This document shows positions 36,199 through 48,025 of a stretch of 64,000 nt of DNA, piece after piece; the first letter of the stretch is position 1; each line of letters starts with the position of its first letter. The notes under the pieces are model-generated. The model ran no database searches. It saw nothing but the letters and a program-made list of their open reading frames with translations, and was not told where the DNA came from. The position numbers and the translations under genes are program-made. Source of the stretch: Daldinia sp. FL1419 (taxonomy: Eukaryota > Ascomycota > Sordariomycetes > Xylariales > Hypoxylaceae); contig MU623392.1 in NCBI GenBank assembly GCA_025201765.1, positions 124,001 through 188,000 on the forward strand, written 5' to 3'.

Positions 36199-38109
36199 CG
36201 TCGCGACTATAACGCGTTCATCCGTAAGGCGTAGTAAGGTTTATAGGAGACGTAATCGCGGTCGCTAATCCGATCTAAACCCAAAAATGTCGTCCCTCCA
36301 CCAGTATCGGATTGATTAGAAGCTACTATAAAAGTAAACTAAGAAATTCGGGGAATTTCGTGACGCGGCGTATCGACGGTCGGGATAAGGATTCGGGATA
36401 AGGATTCGCGGGTTCGAGGGGCTGTGCGTGTTCGTTGCGACAGAAGCGGAAACAGGGGAAATTGGTCGGGAAATGAGCGAGCGGCTTTCGTTGAGATTTT
36501 ATTTTGGGTTTAAAGAACTGTCGTGTCCGACCGGCGGGTAAGATGTTCTAAAAATGAGGATGAAAATATAAGATTTGTGGTTAAGGTTTGTTGTACAAAG
36601 TCGTTGTCGACGAAGGAAGTAACCGGAAAAATGGATAAGTTGGGTAGAGATTCTTGTTAGAAGACAAAGACAAAAAAAAAAAAAAAGAAAAGAAAAGAAG
36701 ATGCTCAGCCCCGTTGGTAGTTGCACGGGATCTGCGAATTCGTGAAGGTTTTGAAATTAACAAGGTAACAGGCCAAGCCAAAAATACCGGACATACGTAC
36801 CATTTCGAGCAAACGGGGAATTACCTACCTTATTCTAGGTGTGTACTACCTGAGGTACCTAGCCCAACTAGCCTGTTAGTTAGGAATGCCAAGGGATACG
36901 TACCGCCGTGACGCACATGGCGCATAGAGGGGTCTACCCGTACCTGTTCGTTACTGCCCGCTCACTTGTTAAATTCGCTGTTTGGTTCGTCGTTAGTGGT
37001 CCAAGCCGGTAGACCGGCAAAAGGAGCGGGTCTCGAGCGCTAAATCTGACGGTTTCTGCAAGCTAAGCCACTAGTAAATACGTAAATTCCGCAAGTGACT
37101 GCATATCCAATGTACGTCGTATCGATATAACCTAATCTTTATCAGATCTGATTATGGGGAATAGTAAGTTCAAACCAAAGCCAGGTGCATGAGGATTACA
37201 GCTGCCGTAACCAATAGAGGTATATAAATAAGGTACCTACCTATGCATGTTATTCACGTTAGTATTACACACACGTCCCAAATAATTAGTATCCAGCCCC
37301 GTCTTCCAATCAGAGCCCGTACTCCTAGGTACCTCTTAAGCTGCGTAACCTCACAACTGCAATATCCGCAAAAGGTGGCTATGCCTATATTTCGTGTCAC
37401 ATCTTAAATCAAAGTAGCGCCAACTCTCCGGACTCGTCGCATTCCTCGGGCGCCGTGTTCCGGATTACAAAATCGTCTGCGAGAACCCGAACCAATAAGA
37501 ATATATATCTCAGCCCCGGAGGGCGTTATTCAGGCCGTCCGGTTCACGAAAATGCGCGTAACAGCGTAAGTGCGCTTACAGTCTTTGCTATAGATTATAA
37601 GGCATAGCCCCGCTGCTACGTGGTCGTTTAGCTGTTAAGGGGTTAGCAGTTGGGCTTTACAGTTGGACTTTACAGTTGGACTTTACAGTATTCAGAGCCG
37701 AATACGCGTATATATCCGTAAATATCATCGAATCAACTTGCCAGTCTATGTTTAACTCTCGCTCTTACGTCGCTTCAATAACCCCCTAGAATACTCCTTC
37801 ATGCATAAACCACACCATTGCAATTATTATTCCAACATACGAATCTAGATAGATATTACAACTTCGTCCAATATGATACAAGATAACTACCTAGGTACCA
37901 AAGGAGCCAAGTTATAATATGGTTCGAATCGACGGCCCATGCTATGGGTCCATCATGAGATGTTTGTTATGATCCCGCGCAACTACCGAATAATGATACG
38001 TGTCACGCACGCATTGATTGATAAGGAGGTAGGTATCCAAAAATAAAACCTACGATAGCATAGTAGTATTCGATACTATATCGCACAGTTCCCCTTAAGC
38101 TTTTAGACT
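36199..38109. other. Intergenic, no supported gene
   Basis: Upstream of the TMEM184 gene. It contains a 2 x 13 bp repeat at 36381-36406, a 3 x 13 bp repeat at 37650-37688 and TACCTAGGTA at 37888-37897. No exon was convincing. Confidence 0.5.
37650..37688. repeat. Tandem repeat, 3 x 13 bp
   Basis: Three copies of TTGGACTTTACAG (the first with one change) at 37650-37662, 37663-37675 and 37676-37688. Confidence 0.92.
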
Positions 38110-38487
38110 CTAGCTACCACCTAGGTAGACACTTAATCTCTGGTTGTGACAGTTGCAAATCCGATAGCAGTCGAAGACGCATTCGCCATCGGGGCAAGCC
38201 GGTCCGCATATCTCTCTCCGGGCATAACATTGTCCACGCTCGTTATAATGCAGACTAGTTATTTTTTTCAGCAGATACGCAATATATTATTGTTTTCTGA
38301 GTGATCGAGCGGCAGCGGTAGGGGGCTAGGTAGGCAAGTAACGAAACTTGGCTATGAAACGCAACGGAACTACTCGAGAGATTGAATCATACTCTGCAGA
38401 TTATCTGGATAAAAGTTCATTGGAGAAGACAGGATTGGCGGCGGCGAGGCCGATGACCGTAACGATAACTGCGACTGTAGGACGCAT
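38110..38487 (-). pseudogene. Small secreted cysteine-rich protein gene with in-frame stop
   Basis: Two exons, 38393-38487 and 38254 down to 38110, join in phase 2 across a 138-nt intron (donor GTATGA, acceptor CTAG). Exon 1 starts MRPTVAVIVTVIGLAAA, a clear signal peptide of about 17-19 residues. Exon 2 encodes a basic, cysteine-dense domain with spacing C-x6-C-x3-C-x4-C-x3-C-x3-C-x-C. Total length would be about 79 codons, but codon 29 is TAA at 38401-38403, near the end of exon 1. So the gene is either broken by one nonsense change or read or spliced in a way I cannot see. Small secreted Cys-rich proteins in fungi include effectors, antimicrobial peptides and hydrophobin-like proteins; this pattern matches none I can name. 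The last codons run into a CCTAGGTA repeat. Confidence 0.5.
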
Positions 38488-39601
38488 GATGAGCTCGAGT
38501 TGATGAGTAACATTGTATTCAATTCGATCTTAAGTTTAATTTGGTTTAAAAGTCGAGCGTAGAGTTAGGTTAGCCTTAGCTGTAGATGTCGATTAAGTGT
38601 GAAAGGTATCTAGAGGTCCTTACGAAGGTCCCAGCTCGGGGTTTTATAGCCACCACACTAGTAAAAGACACAGCTTCTTCACGAGTAACTAGTGTCTTCA
38701 AAACATGTGATATTAAGTCGCCTGGGGCCCGGGATAGATTCTTATTAATACTTACGTAGAACCAGCGGCCGAATAACGGCAATAGTGGCCGATCCGGTTT
38801 CTTGACCATTTCTCAACCAACGCAGTTATGGTAGCGCCAAAGTAGGTAGGTAATTGATCCAGCCATTCCTGACCCCGGATATCCTATCGAGGTAAGGGCT
38901 TACGTGTGGTTGATCTTCCGACGAAACCTTAAATCCGTCTGCTGTGCCGCGTCTGCACGTCGTATAGGGTTGCCGCAACGGTACTTGCAGCTGGATTGGG
39001 ATCTTCGGTATCCGGGCGGGCCGGGTCGAACTTCTCGACTAGTCGCGACTTACTAAGTATGGCTTATTGATGGATCCGTTAACCTCTTAGAGCCGAATAG
39101 CCCCTTTTTAGACCTTCTAGGGTAGATCCTCCCACTTTCCATAGACCTTCAATAGTATTTCCAGGTCTGGTACTATCGCCTGTAGCTTTTATATGCCCCC
39201 GTAGACCTATCCAATGATGTCAGATATGAAGGAAATTATATTGATATAAGTCAAGTCCCACCCATTGACTCTCGGGAAGCGCCAAGACATATGGCGAAAG
39301 GGGTGGTTAGAGTAGGAAATAAACCAACGCAAGTAGAAGATAAAACAAGCAATAGGTACCTAAACTACTGTAGCATGATATACCTGTAGTTCATATACTG
39401 ATGCGTATCGTAATTCTCGTATAATGTCGTGCTCTTTTTGTTACCCAGCATGTATAATCGTAGCTAATCCTAATAACCCGGCCATTGCTGTTCTCCTCTA
39501 AACAAATGGAAAAATCCGTCTATAATCTCGACCAGGTCTTCCATGTAGATAACACCATAAAAGTTTGCGAGGTACACGCCAGAGTTTGAAGCCAAAGGTG
39601 T
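38488..39601. other. Intergenic, no supported gene
   Basis: Between the broken secreted-peptide gene and the 3' end of the C2H2 gene. An open frame at 38576-38809 (-) has no domain. No tRNA or other RNA gene was seen. Confidence 0.5.
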
Positions 39602-41208
39602 TTACGCCTTGGATCTCTGGTTCGCCTTAGATGATTCAGGCGCATTTTTCGCTGGATGGTAAATCAAGGGCTCTTCGTAGGATGACAGCCAACCTGAGAT
39701 CGCATCCTTTAACTCGGACACGTTCAAACTTCTCCCTTGTGCCCTGAGGTACTGGACGAGCTGACTGAATAGATGATCTGCCATATCCCGGGTAGGATGT
39801 ATATACGGACACGTGGGCTTATCAACCCATGTTCCGAAAAGGTCGTCCCAAACAACATACCACTTTACGTTGAGTGCCATCCTTTGTTTGGTAATTGATC
39901 CGAGTTGCTCGACGGCTTTGCCGTGGGTCGGTTCGCACCTTGTTACATGTCCATCCAAGGATTTCTTATCGACAAAAGTAACCCAGCAGTTTGTGCAGTG
40001 ATACTTTCCTAATTTGTGTTTCTTGTTTAGGTGTTGTCGCAGAGAACTAACGTTGCTGAACCTCTTTTCAATACAGCTATAATATCGCACTGGGTCGCGC
40101 TTATAAAATAGACACGCGACAGGCCTACCCTTATCAGTGAGGCCTGTTGGTAGACACGATTCGCAGGCTCTAAGAGCTGAGCTTTTCCGACTAGGACCTG
40201 CTTCGGGGGTATCCTGTTGGAATTCATCGTCGCTGGAATGCGGTGTTTTTCGGGGTTGAACAAATTCCTTTTTATGGTCCGAATATGACTCCATGCTCGG
40301 CAATTGATGGGTGGTATTCTGAAACTTGGCGATGGTTAAATCTAAGGGCCCGTATGAATGGGATAGATTGTGTGGGGGTTGGATGGTAGGGGCTGGGTTT
40401 AGATTCGTAAATGAGAACGGATGAGGTAAAATATACTCGGGGTTAATAGATACAGGTCCTTGAGCCTCATATTGTTGAGCCTCATGTGTATCATTAAACG
40501 GTGTGTCAAGTGAGTCAGTCATACTCCAGTCCATTCCGGGAAGTTCTGCGTTACTCGAGTTAAACCGTGGTCTGTCGTTGGAATCGTATGTTTCTCCTTC
40601 ATCATTTTCCAATCCATCGAATATATTTATATCGTTCGAAAAGTCTGCATAGACCTCTGGAAAAAGCGAGTTCATATCCTCATCCAAATTTATTGACTTC
40701 AAAGGCTCCCACTCATCGCTGCAGGATGAGTTCTCTCTATCATGGAGCCCATCAATCAGATCTGTATCGTCGCTTCGACCTGAAATGTTTGAAGCCACTG
40801 GCTCAGGGATGTTCGCAATGCATCCATCGGTAGGGTGGGTGGAGTGCAAGAATGGATTCCCAGTTGTGGGCACAGCTGATGGCCATGCGGCTCTGTGGTG
40901 GCTATGGGGTGTGCCACTTATCTCAGATTCGTGGCGACCACCATGCAGAGCCTCGTAGTTGAGGCTGTTAATCATCCCAGTAGTTTCTATATAACAGTTC
41001 TCGCATCTCACCTGCCCGCAATGTGGACATGCTGGATTTATCGACAGGGACATTCCTCCATGTGAACAGTTGCACTGATAAAAATTAGTTGCAGGTTCCT
41101 AGGAAACATGACTTAGGTATTATTTTAGAAACCACTTACACAATACCACACAAGTCTCTCTACACTCGATACCTCTTTCTCTTTCAGCCTCTTGTGCTCG
41201 TCACCCAT
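39602..41208 (-). CDS. C2H2 zinc-finger protein with N-terminal W-C-C zinc module
   Basis: Two exons, 41140-41208 and 39602-41074, separated by a 65-nt intron (GTAAGT to ATCAG, phase 0), encode 513 residues. The N-terminal module VWYC|CNCSHGGM then CPHCGQVRCENC (residues about 20-53) looks like a zinc ribbon; the intron falls exactly between two adjacent cysteines. Residues about 55-320 are acidic and disordered. A C-terminal block (about 325-400) contains CESC, ACLFYKRDPVRYYSC with paired His, and a second finger YHCTNCWVTF ending in His and Cys. This is the degenerate tandem C2H2 arrangement seen in many uncharacterised ascomycete proteins. A regulatory, nucleic-acid-binding role is likely but untested. 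A start at 41053 would cut the first zinc ligands; the exon at 41140-41208 restores them. Confidence 0.8.
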
Positions 41209-42686
41209 CGTAACTAATTCATATTCTATATGTATTCATAGAAAGTATGTCCACATAGATGGATCGGATCAAACCACAGAATTTATGCTCTCAAGTTTCG
41301 GGAGAAATGGCTAGGAGGTAACTATATGACCTGTGGTTTTTATTACACGATTAGCCCAGCCCCTATCCTCTGAATGCCCAATTACTCCGGTCGAAGCATC
41401 AATGTCAACGTGAGCGAAGACATACTTGATCATCACTTGGGCCAAGGAGTGCATTTTTGATCAAAATAGTTACCAACAGACAAGATTCCGGTGAAGGTGC
41501 AGTTTAACAAAACCTACCATTACCGGGGATTAAGAGAACATGCAGCTATGTGGGCCAGTGTATAATTGGTAGAGGATTATTATGACTTGCATCTCTGGAG
41601 GGTTTATGGTCAATATATTGATTGTTTACCTGAAATCCGACAAGGGCAAAGGTGTCCGATGAAGTTATAATTTTGCTGATGACTACTTGTACTTGCTATG
41701 GTTACTTCGAAATGACGCGATCCTAAGATATGTCAGGTCGACAACGAAATGATACCTAGAGAGGTCATTACGCTGAAAGCCCGGAATGACTAGCGAAGGC
41801 GCGTAAGCCATGGTAGTATTAGGTAGGTAGGTAGGCAGCTTGAAATCCTAGGTATGATACTTACATCTACTACTTCGCGATGGAACTATTCATCGAACAG
41901 TCTTGCTTAAGGCAGATAGGCAGCTGATCAACTAATTACAACTGTGGATCTACACAACTGTAGCCGGGCGAACTGAAATCAGCGGAGCAACTATACGAGA
42001 CAATGTAACTCTGGTCTCTCCAGGCAGGTGTCTTCACGATATCTAATACACGAGACCGATCTGTATAAAATATTAAAGCTAAACGTGATTACTCTCTCAC
42101 TCTAGCCCAACGTCTGGGGTTGGGAAATTCCAAAGTCAGGAATCAGGGGTTGTAGAACGTGCCAAGGGCGGTTATTGGAATAAGTGCTCACATGTCGACT
42201 CCTGAAAAACCTAGCCTTCCTTCGTTTAAGCGTATCCGCTCGAAATCTTACCCCCCTTGAGTAGGGGGTATTCAAGTCATTTTAAGCTATTGGCTATGGA
42301 CTTGAATCCAGACACATTTAACCCCTCACACCTCGGAGATCGTAGACCCCCGGGCTAATTAAATAACAAGACACGGACAACTAACGCATATGACATTCTG
42401 CCTATGTGGCTATTCATTTAGTCAGGGTTATTAAACTAGTAAAAAATTGATATCATCAAGTTCCATGCCAGTCATACATAATAAACCACCGGTGGCCCTG
42501 ACACTGGCAACTCTGGCTGTGAAACGAGAGGGGGGAAAGTTGAGTGTCTCCTAACCTAAGGCGGCTGTGTATACACTACAGAATCACGAGAACCAAGGGT
42601 GCTGATTGTTAGGGTATTTTCCGTGGGAGGTTTCGAGGAGCCCCCAGCTATATTTCCAGTTATTAGCAACGAGACTCTGCGAATCG
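41209..42686. other. Intergenic, no supported gene
   Basis: Separates two related minus-strand genes. It contains GGTA-type repeats around 41820-41850. No open frame of interest was found. Confidence 0.55.
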
Positions 42687-42932
42687 CTAATGGTATGACT
42701 TGCCATGGGGCGCATCAGGCCTGTAGCTGTCAGCACACAAAACCCGGTTTTCCTTCTTCGGGTATCTAGTCTTTAGGTCGCATCCGCCACACATCCTGTG
42801 CCCGCAGTCGATACTGACGTATGTCAGATTCAGCTCCATAGCCATGCCCCCATCCCCACATTGACACTAATAAAGTTAGCCACCACGCAGTTGTCCGAAT
42901 TTACGACATCGACTTACACAAAACCAATACAT
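42687..42932 (-). CDS. 64-residue zinc-ribbon microprotein, intron-split
   Basis: Exon 42918-42932 (MYWFC) joins exon 42687-42866 across a 51-nt intron (GTAAGT, GCTAAC branch, TTAG), phase 0. The product has eight Cys, including CCQCGDGGM, DCGHRMCGGC and a later VLCAD, and ends KSYH. It lines up with the N-terminal module of the C2H2 protein 1.5 kb away: W-x-C|C-x-C-x2-GGM, then C-(G)-(H/Q)-x-(M/R)-C-x2-C, with the intron at the identical position and phase. A TATATATA lies about 80 bases upstream of the start, and the ATG has A at -3. The protein is therefore a stand-alone zinc-binding module, probably a paralogue of that N-terminus or a remnant of a longer gene. It is too short and too intron-interrupted for simple ORF calling. 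Confidence 0.62.
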
Positions 42933-43013
42933 GGTTTCCGCTCTTAGACGAAACCGTGTTGAGCCTATGATGTTTATCGATTGTCGTATGGAAAATGAAA
43001 CTGTACAGGAATG

Positions 43014-43021
43014 TATATATA
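43014..43021 (-). promoter_or_regulatory. TATA-like element of the microprotein gene
   Basis: TATATATA about 80 bases before the microprotein ATG on the minus strand. Confidence 0.35.
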
Positions 43022-44238
43022 GTAGAACATGTTATTGCAAATCTATGCACACGAAATCCCAAGGGTGTATCGGGCATAGAATGATAGGAAGGAGAAAGGG
43101 GGGCATGAAACGGAGGGAACTGGAAAGACCGACGGACAGAGTATGGAGGGTGTTGACATCACTTAGACAAGAATGGCATTATGCCACTCCTTGACCTCGA
43201 CATACGAAAAATAGTTACGTGAGCCCAAGCCGATATAAACGTGGGATACAAGGTACGGGTCTATTCCGAGACTACCTAACATTAGACGGCTGAGCGTTGC
43301 ATTTAGGGGACCTGTTCTAAGTACATTAGATGGATGTATAGTCCCATTTGATCCTCAAATGGTAGCTCAAAAAAGCTTAACATATACCTTTTTTAGAACA
43401 AGGAGAACGACACAGCCAGTCAGACTAGCTTTAGATGCCTGTATATATACCTAGGTAAGTATATTTACTATACTTCTCAAATATGTACATGCTCTCTTAC
43501 GTACCTGAGGACCATTCGAACGTTTGATATTATCTACAAGGGGGGTCATCTGTCAAAAATACCTATCGTTACAGGATGCCATTGGTGAAAACCAACAGAA
43601 CGTTAAGGTGGATAGGAATGGGACCGGTCGAATATACCGTCACACGAACCTCTGGTAAACTAAACAAGCAAGCTTCTACTACTACTTATCTACCTTGGAA
43701 ATTTCACCACCTTGCCTAACGGCTTCCTTCAGAATATTGGCATATACATGGAATTGGTTTATAGCAGACGTATAAAATTCTTTAAACCCATGAAACAAGG
43801 TAGTACATAGATGGTTTTATGATCCTTATGTAGAATGTTTCGACCAACTTCCCGCTCAATGGTGACTTAGATGTGTGCAGAGTACTCGCAGGTCGATGAG
43901 AAATCTATACAAACGAACAGTAATAAGTAGCGCGAAATAGATTTGGGGGGTGGCGACTACTGACGCAGCTCAGCTTATTTAGGTACTTAAGGTACTCTAG
44001 AGAGGAACTACATGCTTGTTGCTTGCTAGGTAATATACCTATCTAATAGGTACCGTGAGTGAGCATAAGGGGGTATAGTGGCTAGTAATAGTTGCTTGGG
44101 GATGTATCAGGCCACTGAATTTACGCAGGAAAATGCCTTTATGCTATGCTGTGTGACATATGATACCTAATATAAGTACGCCAGCCTCATACGATATTAG
44201 GCATCAATTGCAGAGCCTCCTCCCCTCCGCCCCCTCCT

Positions 44239-44295
44239 CCTCCCCGGAAGAAATGATCCTCCCCGGAAGAAATGATCCTCCCCAGAAGAAATGAA
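44239..44295. repeat. Tandem repeat, 3 x 19 bp
   Basis: Units at 44239-44257, 44258-44276 and 44277-44295, beginning CCTCCCCGGAAGAAATGAT; the first two are identical and the third differs at two positions. Preceded by a C/T-rich run. Confidence 0.93.
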
Positions 44296-44850
44296 TGGTC
44301 TTGGAAGTTATCCCCTTGGCCAGCAGAAAGCTACAACCTCTCCCCTCCTGTAATCGGTACAGAATCGAGATCGGACACCGTTCATTAACATAACGGGAAA
44401 AACTCTTAGAAATGGCTTCTAGAACCAGTAGCGACGCATATGATTAGTCGATAGAGCACACAGTAAGCCACTTTATATGTCTCCATGTACTAATTTTGAA
44501 AATGCTGGGCTTGTAGTTTACTGCTGGTCAAGGGGATAACCACACTGTATGGTCTCCCCTCAAGTTTACCTACACACTTACTTACGGTAGGCATTTCACG
44601 ATTGCATAAACTCCATGTATCCAATTTGACGAGAGATGACGTCCTATTAATGTGCCCTCAGGATACCTAGCTAGAATCCTAGGTTCTGCTCTGGAGCTAA
44701 TAATTGTAACGGCATAACAAACCGAACCAAATACCTCTGAACCCAATGCGATCGAAGGTCTTCCTATTCGTGAAATCACCATATCACCTCCTCCTAGATA
44801 TTTGAGGTTGGCGTATGATTACGTAGAACTATGTGATCCCATCTAGGTAC

Positions 44851-46606
44851 TTATCCCTTGAAGACTGTAGCTCCCTCCTCTATCTGGGAAGCAGAGGGCT
44901 CCGGATGTTTGAACTGAGCACCAACATGAAAGAGCCAAGTCTTCCATTGGCGTTTCATATCCTCGATGCTGAGGTGCTTGAAATTTTCGATCTGTCTCTC
45001 GTTAAGCCAAATCTTCTCCAGGTATTCGCGATCGTCGTCATCGTGCTCAACCCGCACCTCGAAGTCCGCGTCGAGATACATTCTGTACTTGATGTCCCTG
45101 TTAGCTCCGAACCCCTTCTTGTGGCTTTCCTCAAAATTGCGCCGAGCCACAGCTAAAAATTCCGTCTCTATTACGCCCCATTCTTTGTCGTTGAATGATC
45201 TGTGATAATTCCCTTTAATATTGACCCTGGGGAAATCACATCGGAGGTGACCGTGCAGTTCACGTAAAGTATCCTCCATGAACGCAGCATGGATCTCAGC
45301 TTTCTTCCTTTCCGGGAGATAAGCGGGTATCGTATTAACGGGATCCAGCTCCCAGGCTCCAGGGGGACCTTTCCAGATAACTTGTTGCACCCGATACTTT
45401 ACAAAGTGCTCCCAGTGCGTCACCGTCTCAGCCCAGCCGAACCGGCCGCATGCGTAATCTACCGCAAACTTGTCTCCATTACTCAGAGTAACGCAAAGGA
45501 CGGTATGGGGTCGTAGCATGCTACACTCTAAAGTGTTGCGTGCGGTATGCCGGATAATGGTGCGGTGAGCGTTCTTGACTAGAACCGCAAATTGTTCAAC
45601 CTCTTCGACGAGGCCTATAAAACGATTAGTACGTATTAGCATATACAGGGGAAGGTGGCTTACCTTGCCAGAGCCATGTCTGAGTAGTGCTCGACGCAAT
45701 AAAACCTAGGTCTAGGAGGTATTGATCTTGCATAGCGATATAGACGTGATCCTTTGCCACAGACCCGGATCGAAATTTACCGACGACCGGTTTCCCTAAC
45801 ATAGCTTCGATATAGCGAGGCTTCTCTTTGAGGAATATTATGCCATTGCGTTCGTAGGAACCCTCGAGGCAGGGTAAAGTCTGGAATTCCTCCATGATGC
45901 CAAGGAGACTTTTCACGAGGAGCGTAGCTTGTATAAATCGCCTGCGGAGCTGGCATATGGACTTATGCAGTGGTTCGTGAATTAATCTGCAGCTCTCTCC
46001 GCAGTAGCAAACTCCTATGGCCATTTGAGGGCCGCTTCCATTCGAGCAGGCCTCACAAAAGCTTAAAGTTCCTTGGCTACCACAAAAGGCACAGCTTAAA
46101 GGTGTAGTGGAAGTTAGGGGGAGGGATTCGCATTCATCATCACTATCACCATTTGAATCTGGTGATGCTGCTAGTGACGGTGACGAACTGTGTCCACAAA
46201 TATACTTGTTCTTTCGACCTTGAAATACCCATTTGCATTCGCTAAGGTATCTGGTCTTGGCAGATTGGGCGTCGTATTTTACTATGCCCATGACAAGAAA
46301 TCCACTAGCTTCGATGAAGGCAACGCGGATACCGTGGGGGACTTGATTTTCCAGTGCCTTGCTGATAATAGATTTAAGTTGGGTACACTCGTCATCATGC
46401 GCAGACGAGCCAGCTTCCTTTTTCAAGAAGATTCTGATTGCTCCGATATACTGACGATCTTGTTCCGCATCATCATGTCTCTCGTTAGTTGTTGGGTCAG
46501 GCAGACTCTCAAAGAATCGCTTTGTGGAAAGTTGACACGAAGTCAAGGCAGGGGCTCCTATAAGAACGGCGCAAAGCCTGGACACCATAGATGGTCTAGA
46601 GGCCAT
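44851..46606 (-). CDS. MYND zinc-finger protein
   Basis: Exons 45664-46606 and 44851-45614 join across a 49-nt intron (GTAAGC, TACTAAT branch, ATAG) to give 568 residues. The MYND finger spans residues 172-218 (Cys172, 175, 184, 187, then CYCGESC, His214, Cys218), the C-C-C-C-C-C-H-C arrangement used for zinc-dependent protein-protein contact. It follows an N-terminal region with a regular helical character and precedes a C-terminal part of about 350 residues with no recognised catalytic motif (KDHVYIAMQDQYLLDLGF, then VDYACGRFGWAETVTHWEHF). No SET motif was seen, so a SMYD methyltransferase is not supported. Related fungal MYND proteins are mostly uncharacterised. It is divergent from the AA9 gene across 1.4 kb. 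Confidence 0.85.
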
Positions 46607-48025
46607 AGTTGTGTTTTCCTTAGCTAAACGTTACTGGTGTTCACTTACTATGACTTCTCTATGACGTTGTTTCATAAAGGGGGTTGTGAAGGTAAGAGGT
46701 GAATGGAATCAGACGAAGAAAGCAGTTGTGAATTAGCATGTTAAGTCCGGAAAATACGAAGGGGGGGGAGAAGATTTTATATTAGAGCATCCATGACTAT
46801 CTGTGAAATAATTACGGGTCAGAAAAACAACTACAGTACAGAAAATCACCTGTTTGGCTATCTTTCAAGCGCCTCTTACCGCAGAAGATCGTGATGAGTC
46901 GTGTCGCATATTCACTCGTTTTAGCTTCTTCTCGTGGAGCCACTTACGACAGAAATACACTGTAGAAGGAAAGAACCTTTGTGGACGAAGACTACTTACT
47001 GCAAAACAATGAAATAACGACATATGACCTTTCGTAATACCAGGTACCTAAATACAAAGATGGTAACTGCCCATATCCCATGATCGTTCCGTGAAGATAA
47101 TCAGCAGCTATAGAACACACACCCTAGCACAAAATAAGGCTAGGAATAATTTGTAAACACCTCCTCCAAGATCTTTGTGCTGGGATTGCGTAGAAGCTGA
47201 AGCAGATACGTTCACTATTTCTTATATCATAGCACTTGGCGTTGTAAAACAAATAGGCAGGGAGTAGATATAGGGATGTATGAGAGATATGTGTATAGGA
47301 TACACGTAGCGTCCTCGCAGGAGGCGGGAAGACCAAGCGCTACCAGATATTATCAGATATCTACTACATTATCCGTAATACGCCTGTCCTGACGGCCACT
47401 CTGCGTATAACAACAGTCATAAGACATGATCCCTAATATCTGGTAGCTAATAGCTACCTACCTATATGAGCCATAAACTATTGAAGCTTAACTAGTTAAA
47501 ATCGAGATAGTGATTGGCGCGGCTATACGGTTAAAGTCATCTAAGTGTCCTTGTACAAGCCAGCAATCCATATTCTATCATGCTTTCCTAAGGTGCTATT
47601 GTTTAAAATATTATGTGATAAGTAGGATAGCCTTAGATTTAGTATTAGCAATTTCGCATCTTAGGATTTAGCTTTCAGGGCAGTCCATTATCAAACATGA
47701 ATGAACTGTCCTGGTGCGGGATTGTTCGTTGAATAATCGCCATCGTTTGACTTTATATATAACAAGGATATAATGTCCTACTCTAGTTTACTTCCGGCAT
47801 TGAACGCAACGTGGGTCATTAAAATCTCGTATTCTCGCTTTCGTTACATCGCGAACATTTGACTGATCTTGGTTGTCGAAAATTATATATAATGTAGGAT
47901 GGACGACCTCTTTGAATGTGTAACGACCAAACCCCTCAATATCTAATAAACTGTGCTTTTTATACACGTGTATATAGAAGCTGAGAAACATATCCAGAAG
48001 GCGGGTTATTTCGTTACTATTAAAC
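46607..48025. other. Divergent intergenic region
   Basis: Promoter region between the MYND gene (-) and the AA9 gene (+). Contains an AT-rich TATATATAAC at about 47754. No supported gene. Confidence 0.55.

Larger units (their letters stand above)
42933..44850. other. Intergenic, no supported gene
   Basis: Holds the microprotein promoter, TACCTAGGTA at 43448-43457 and a 3 x 19 bp repeat at 44239-44295. A 66-codon minus-strand frame at 44582-44782 ends at a GTAAGT-like donor, but no convincing second exon follows. Confidence 0.5.

Noticed and set aside
44582..44782. 66-codon minus-strand frame ending near a GTAAGT-like donor
   Set aside because: No acceptor gives a plausible second exon, and the peptide matches no family I know.
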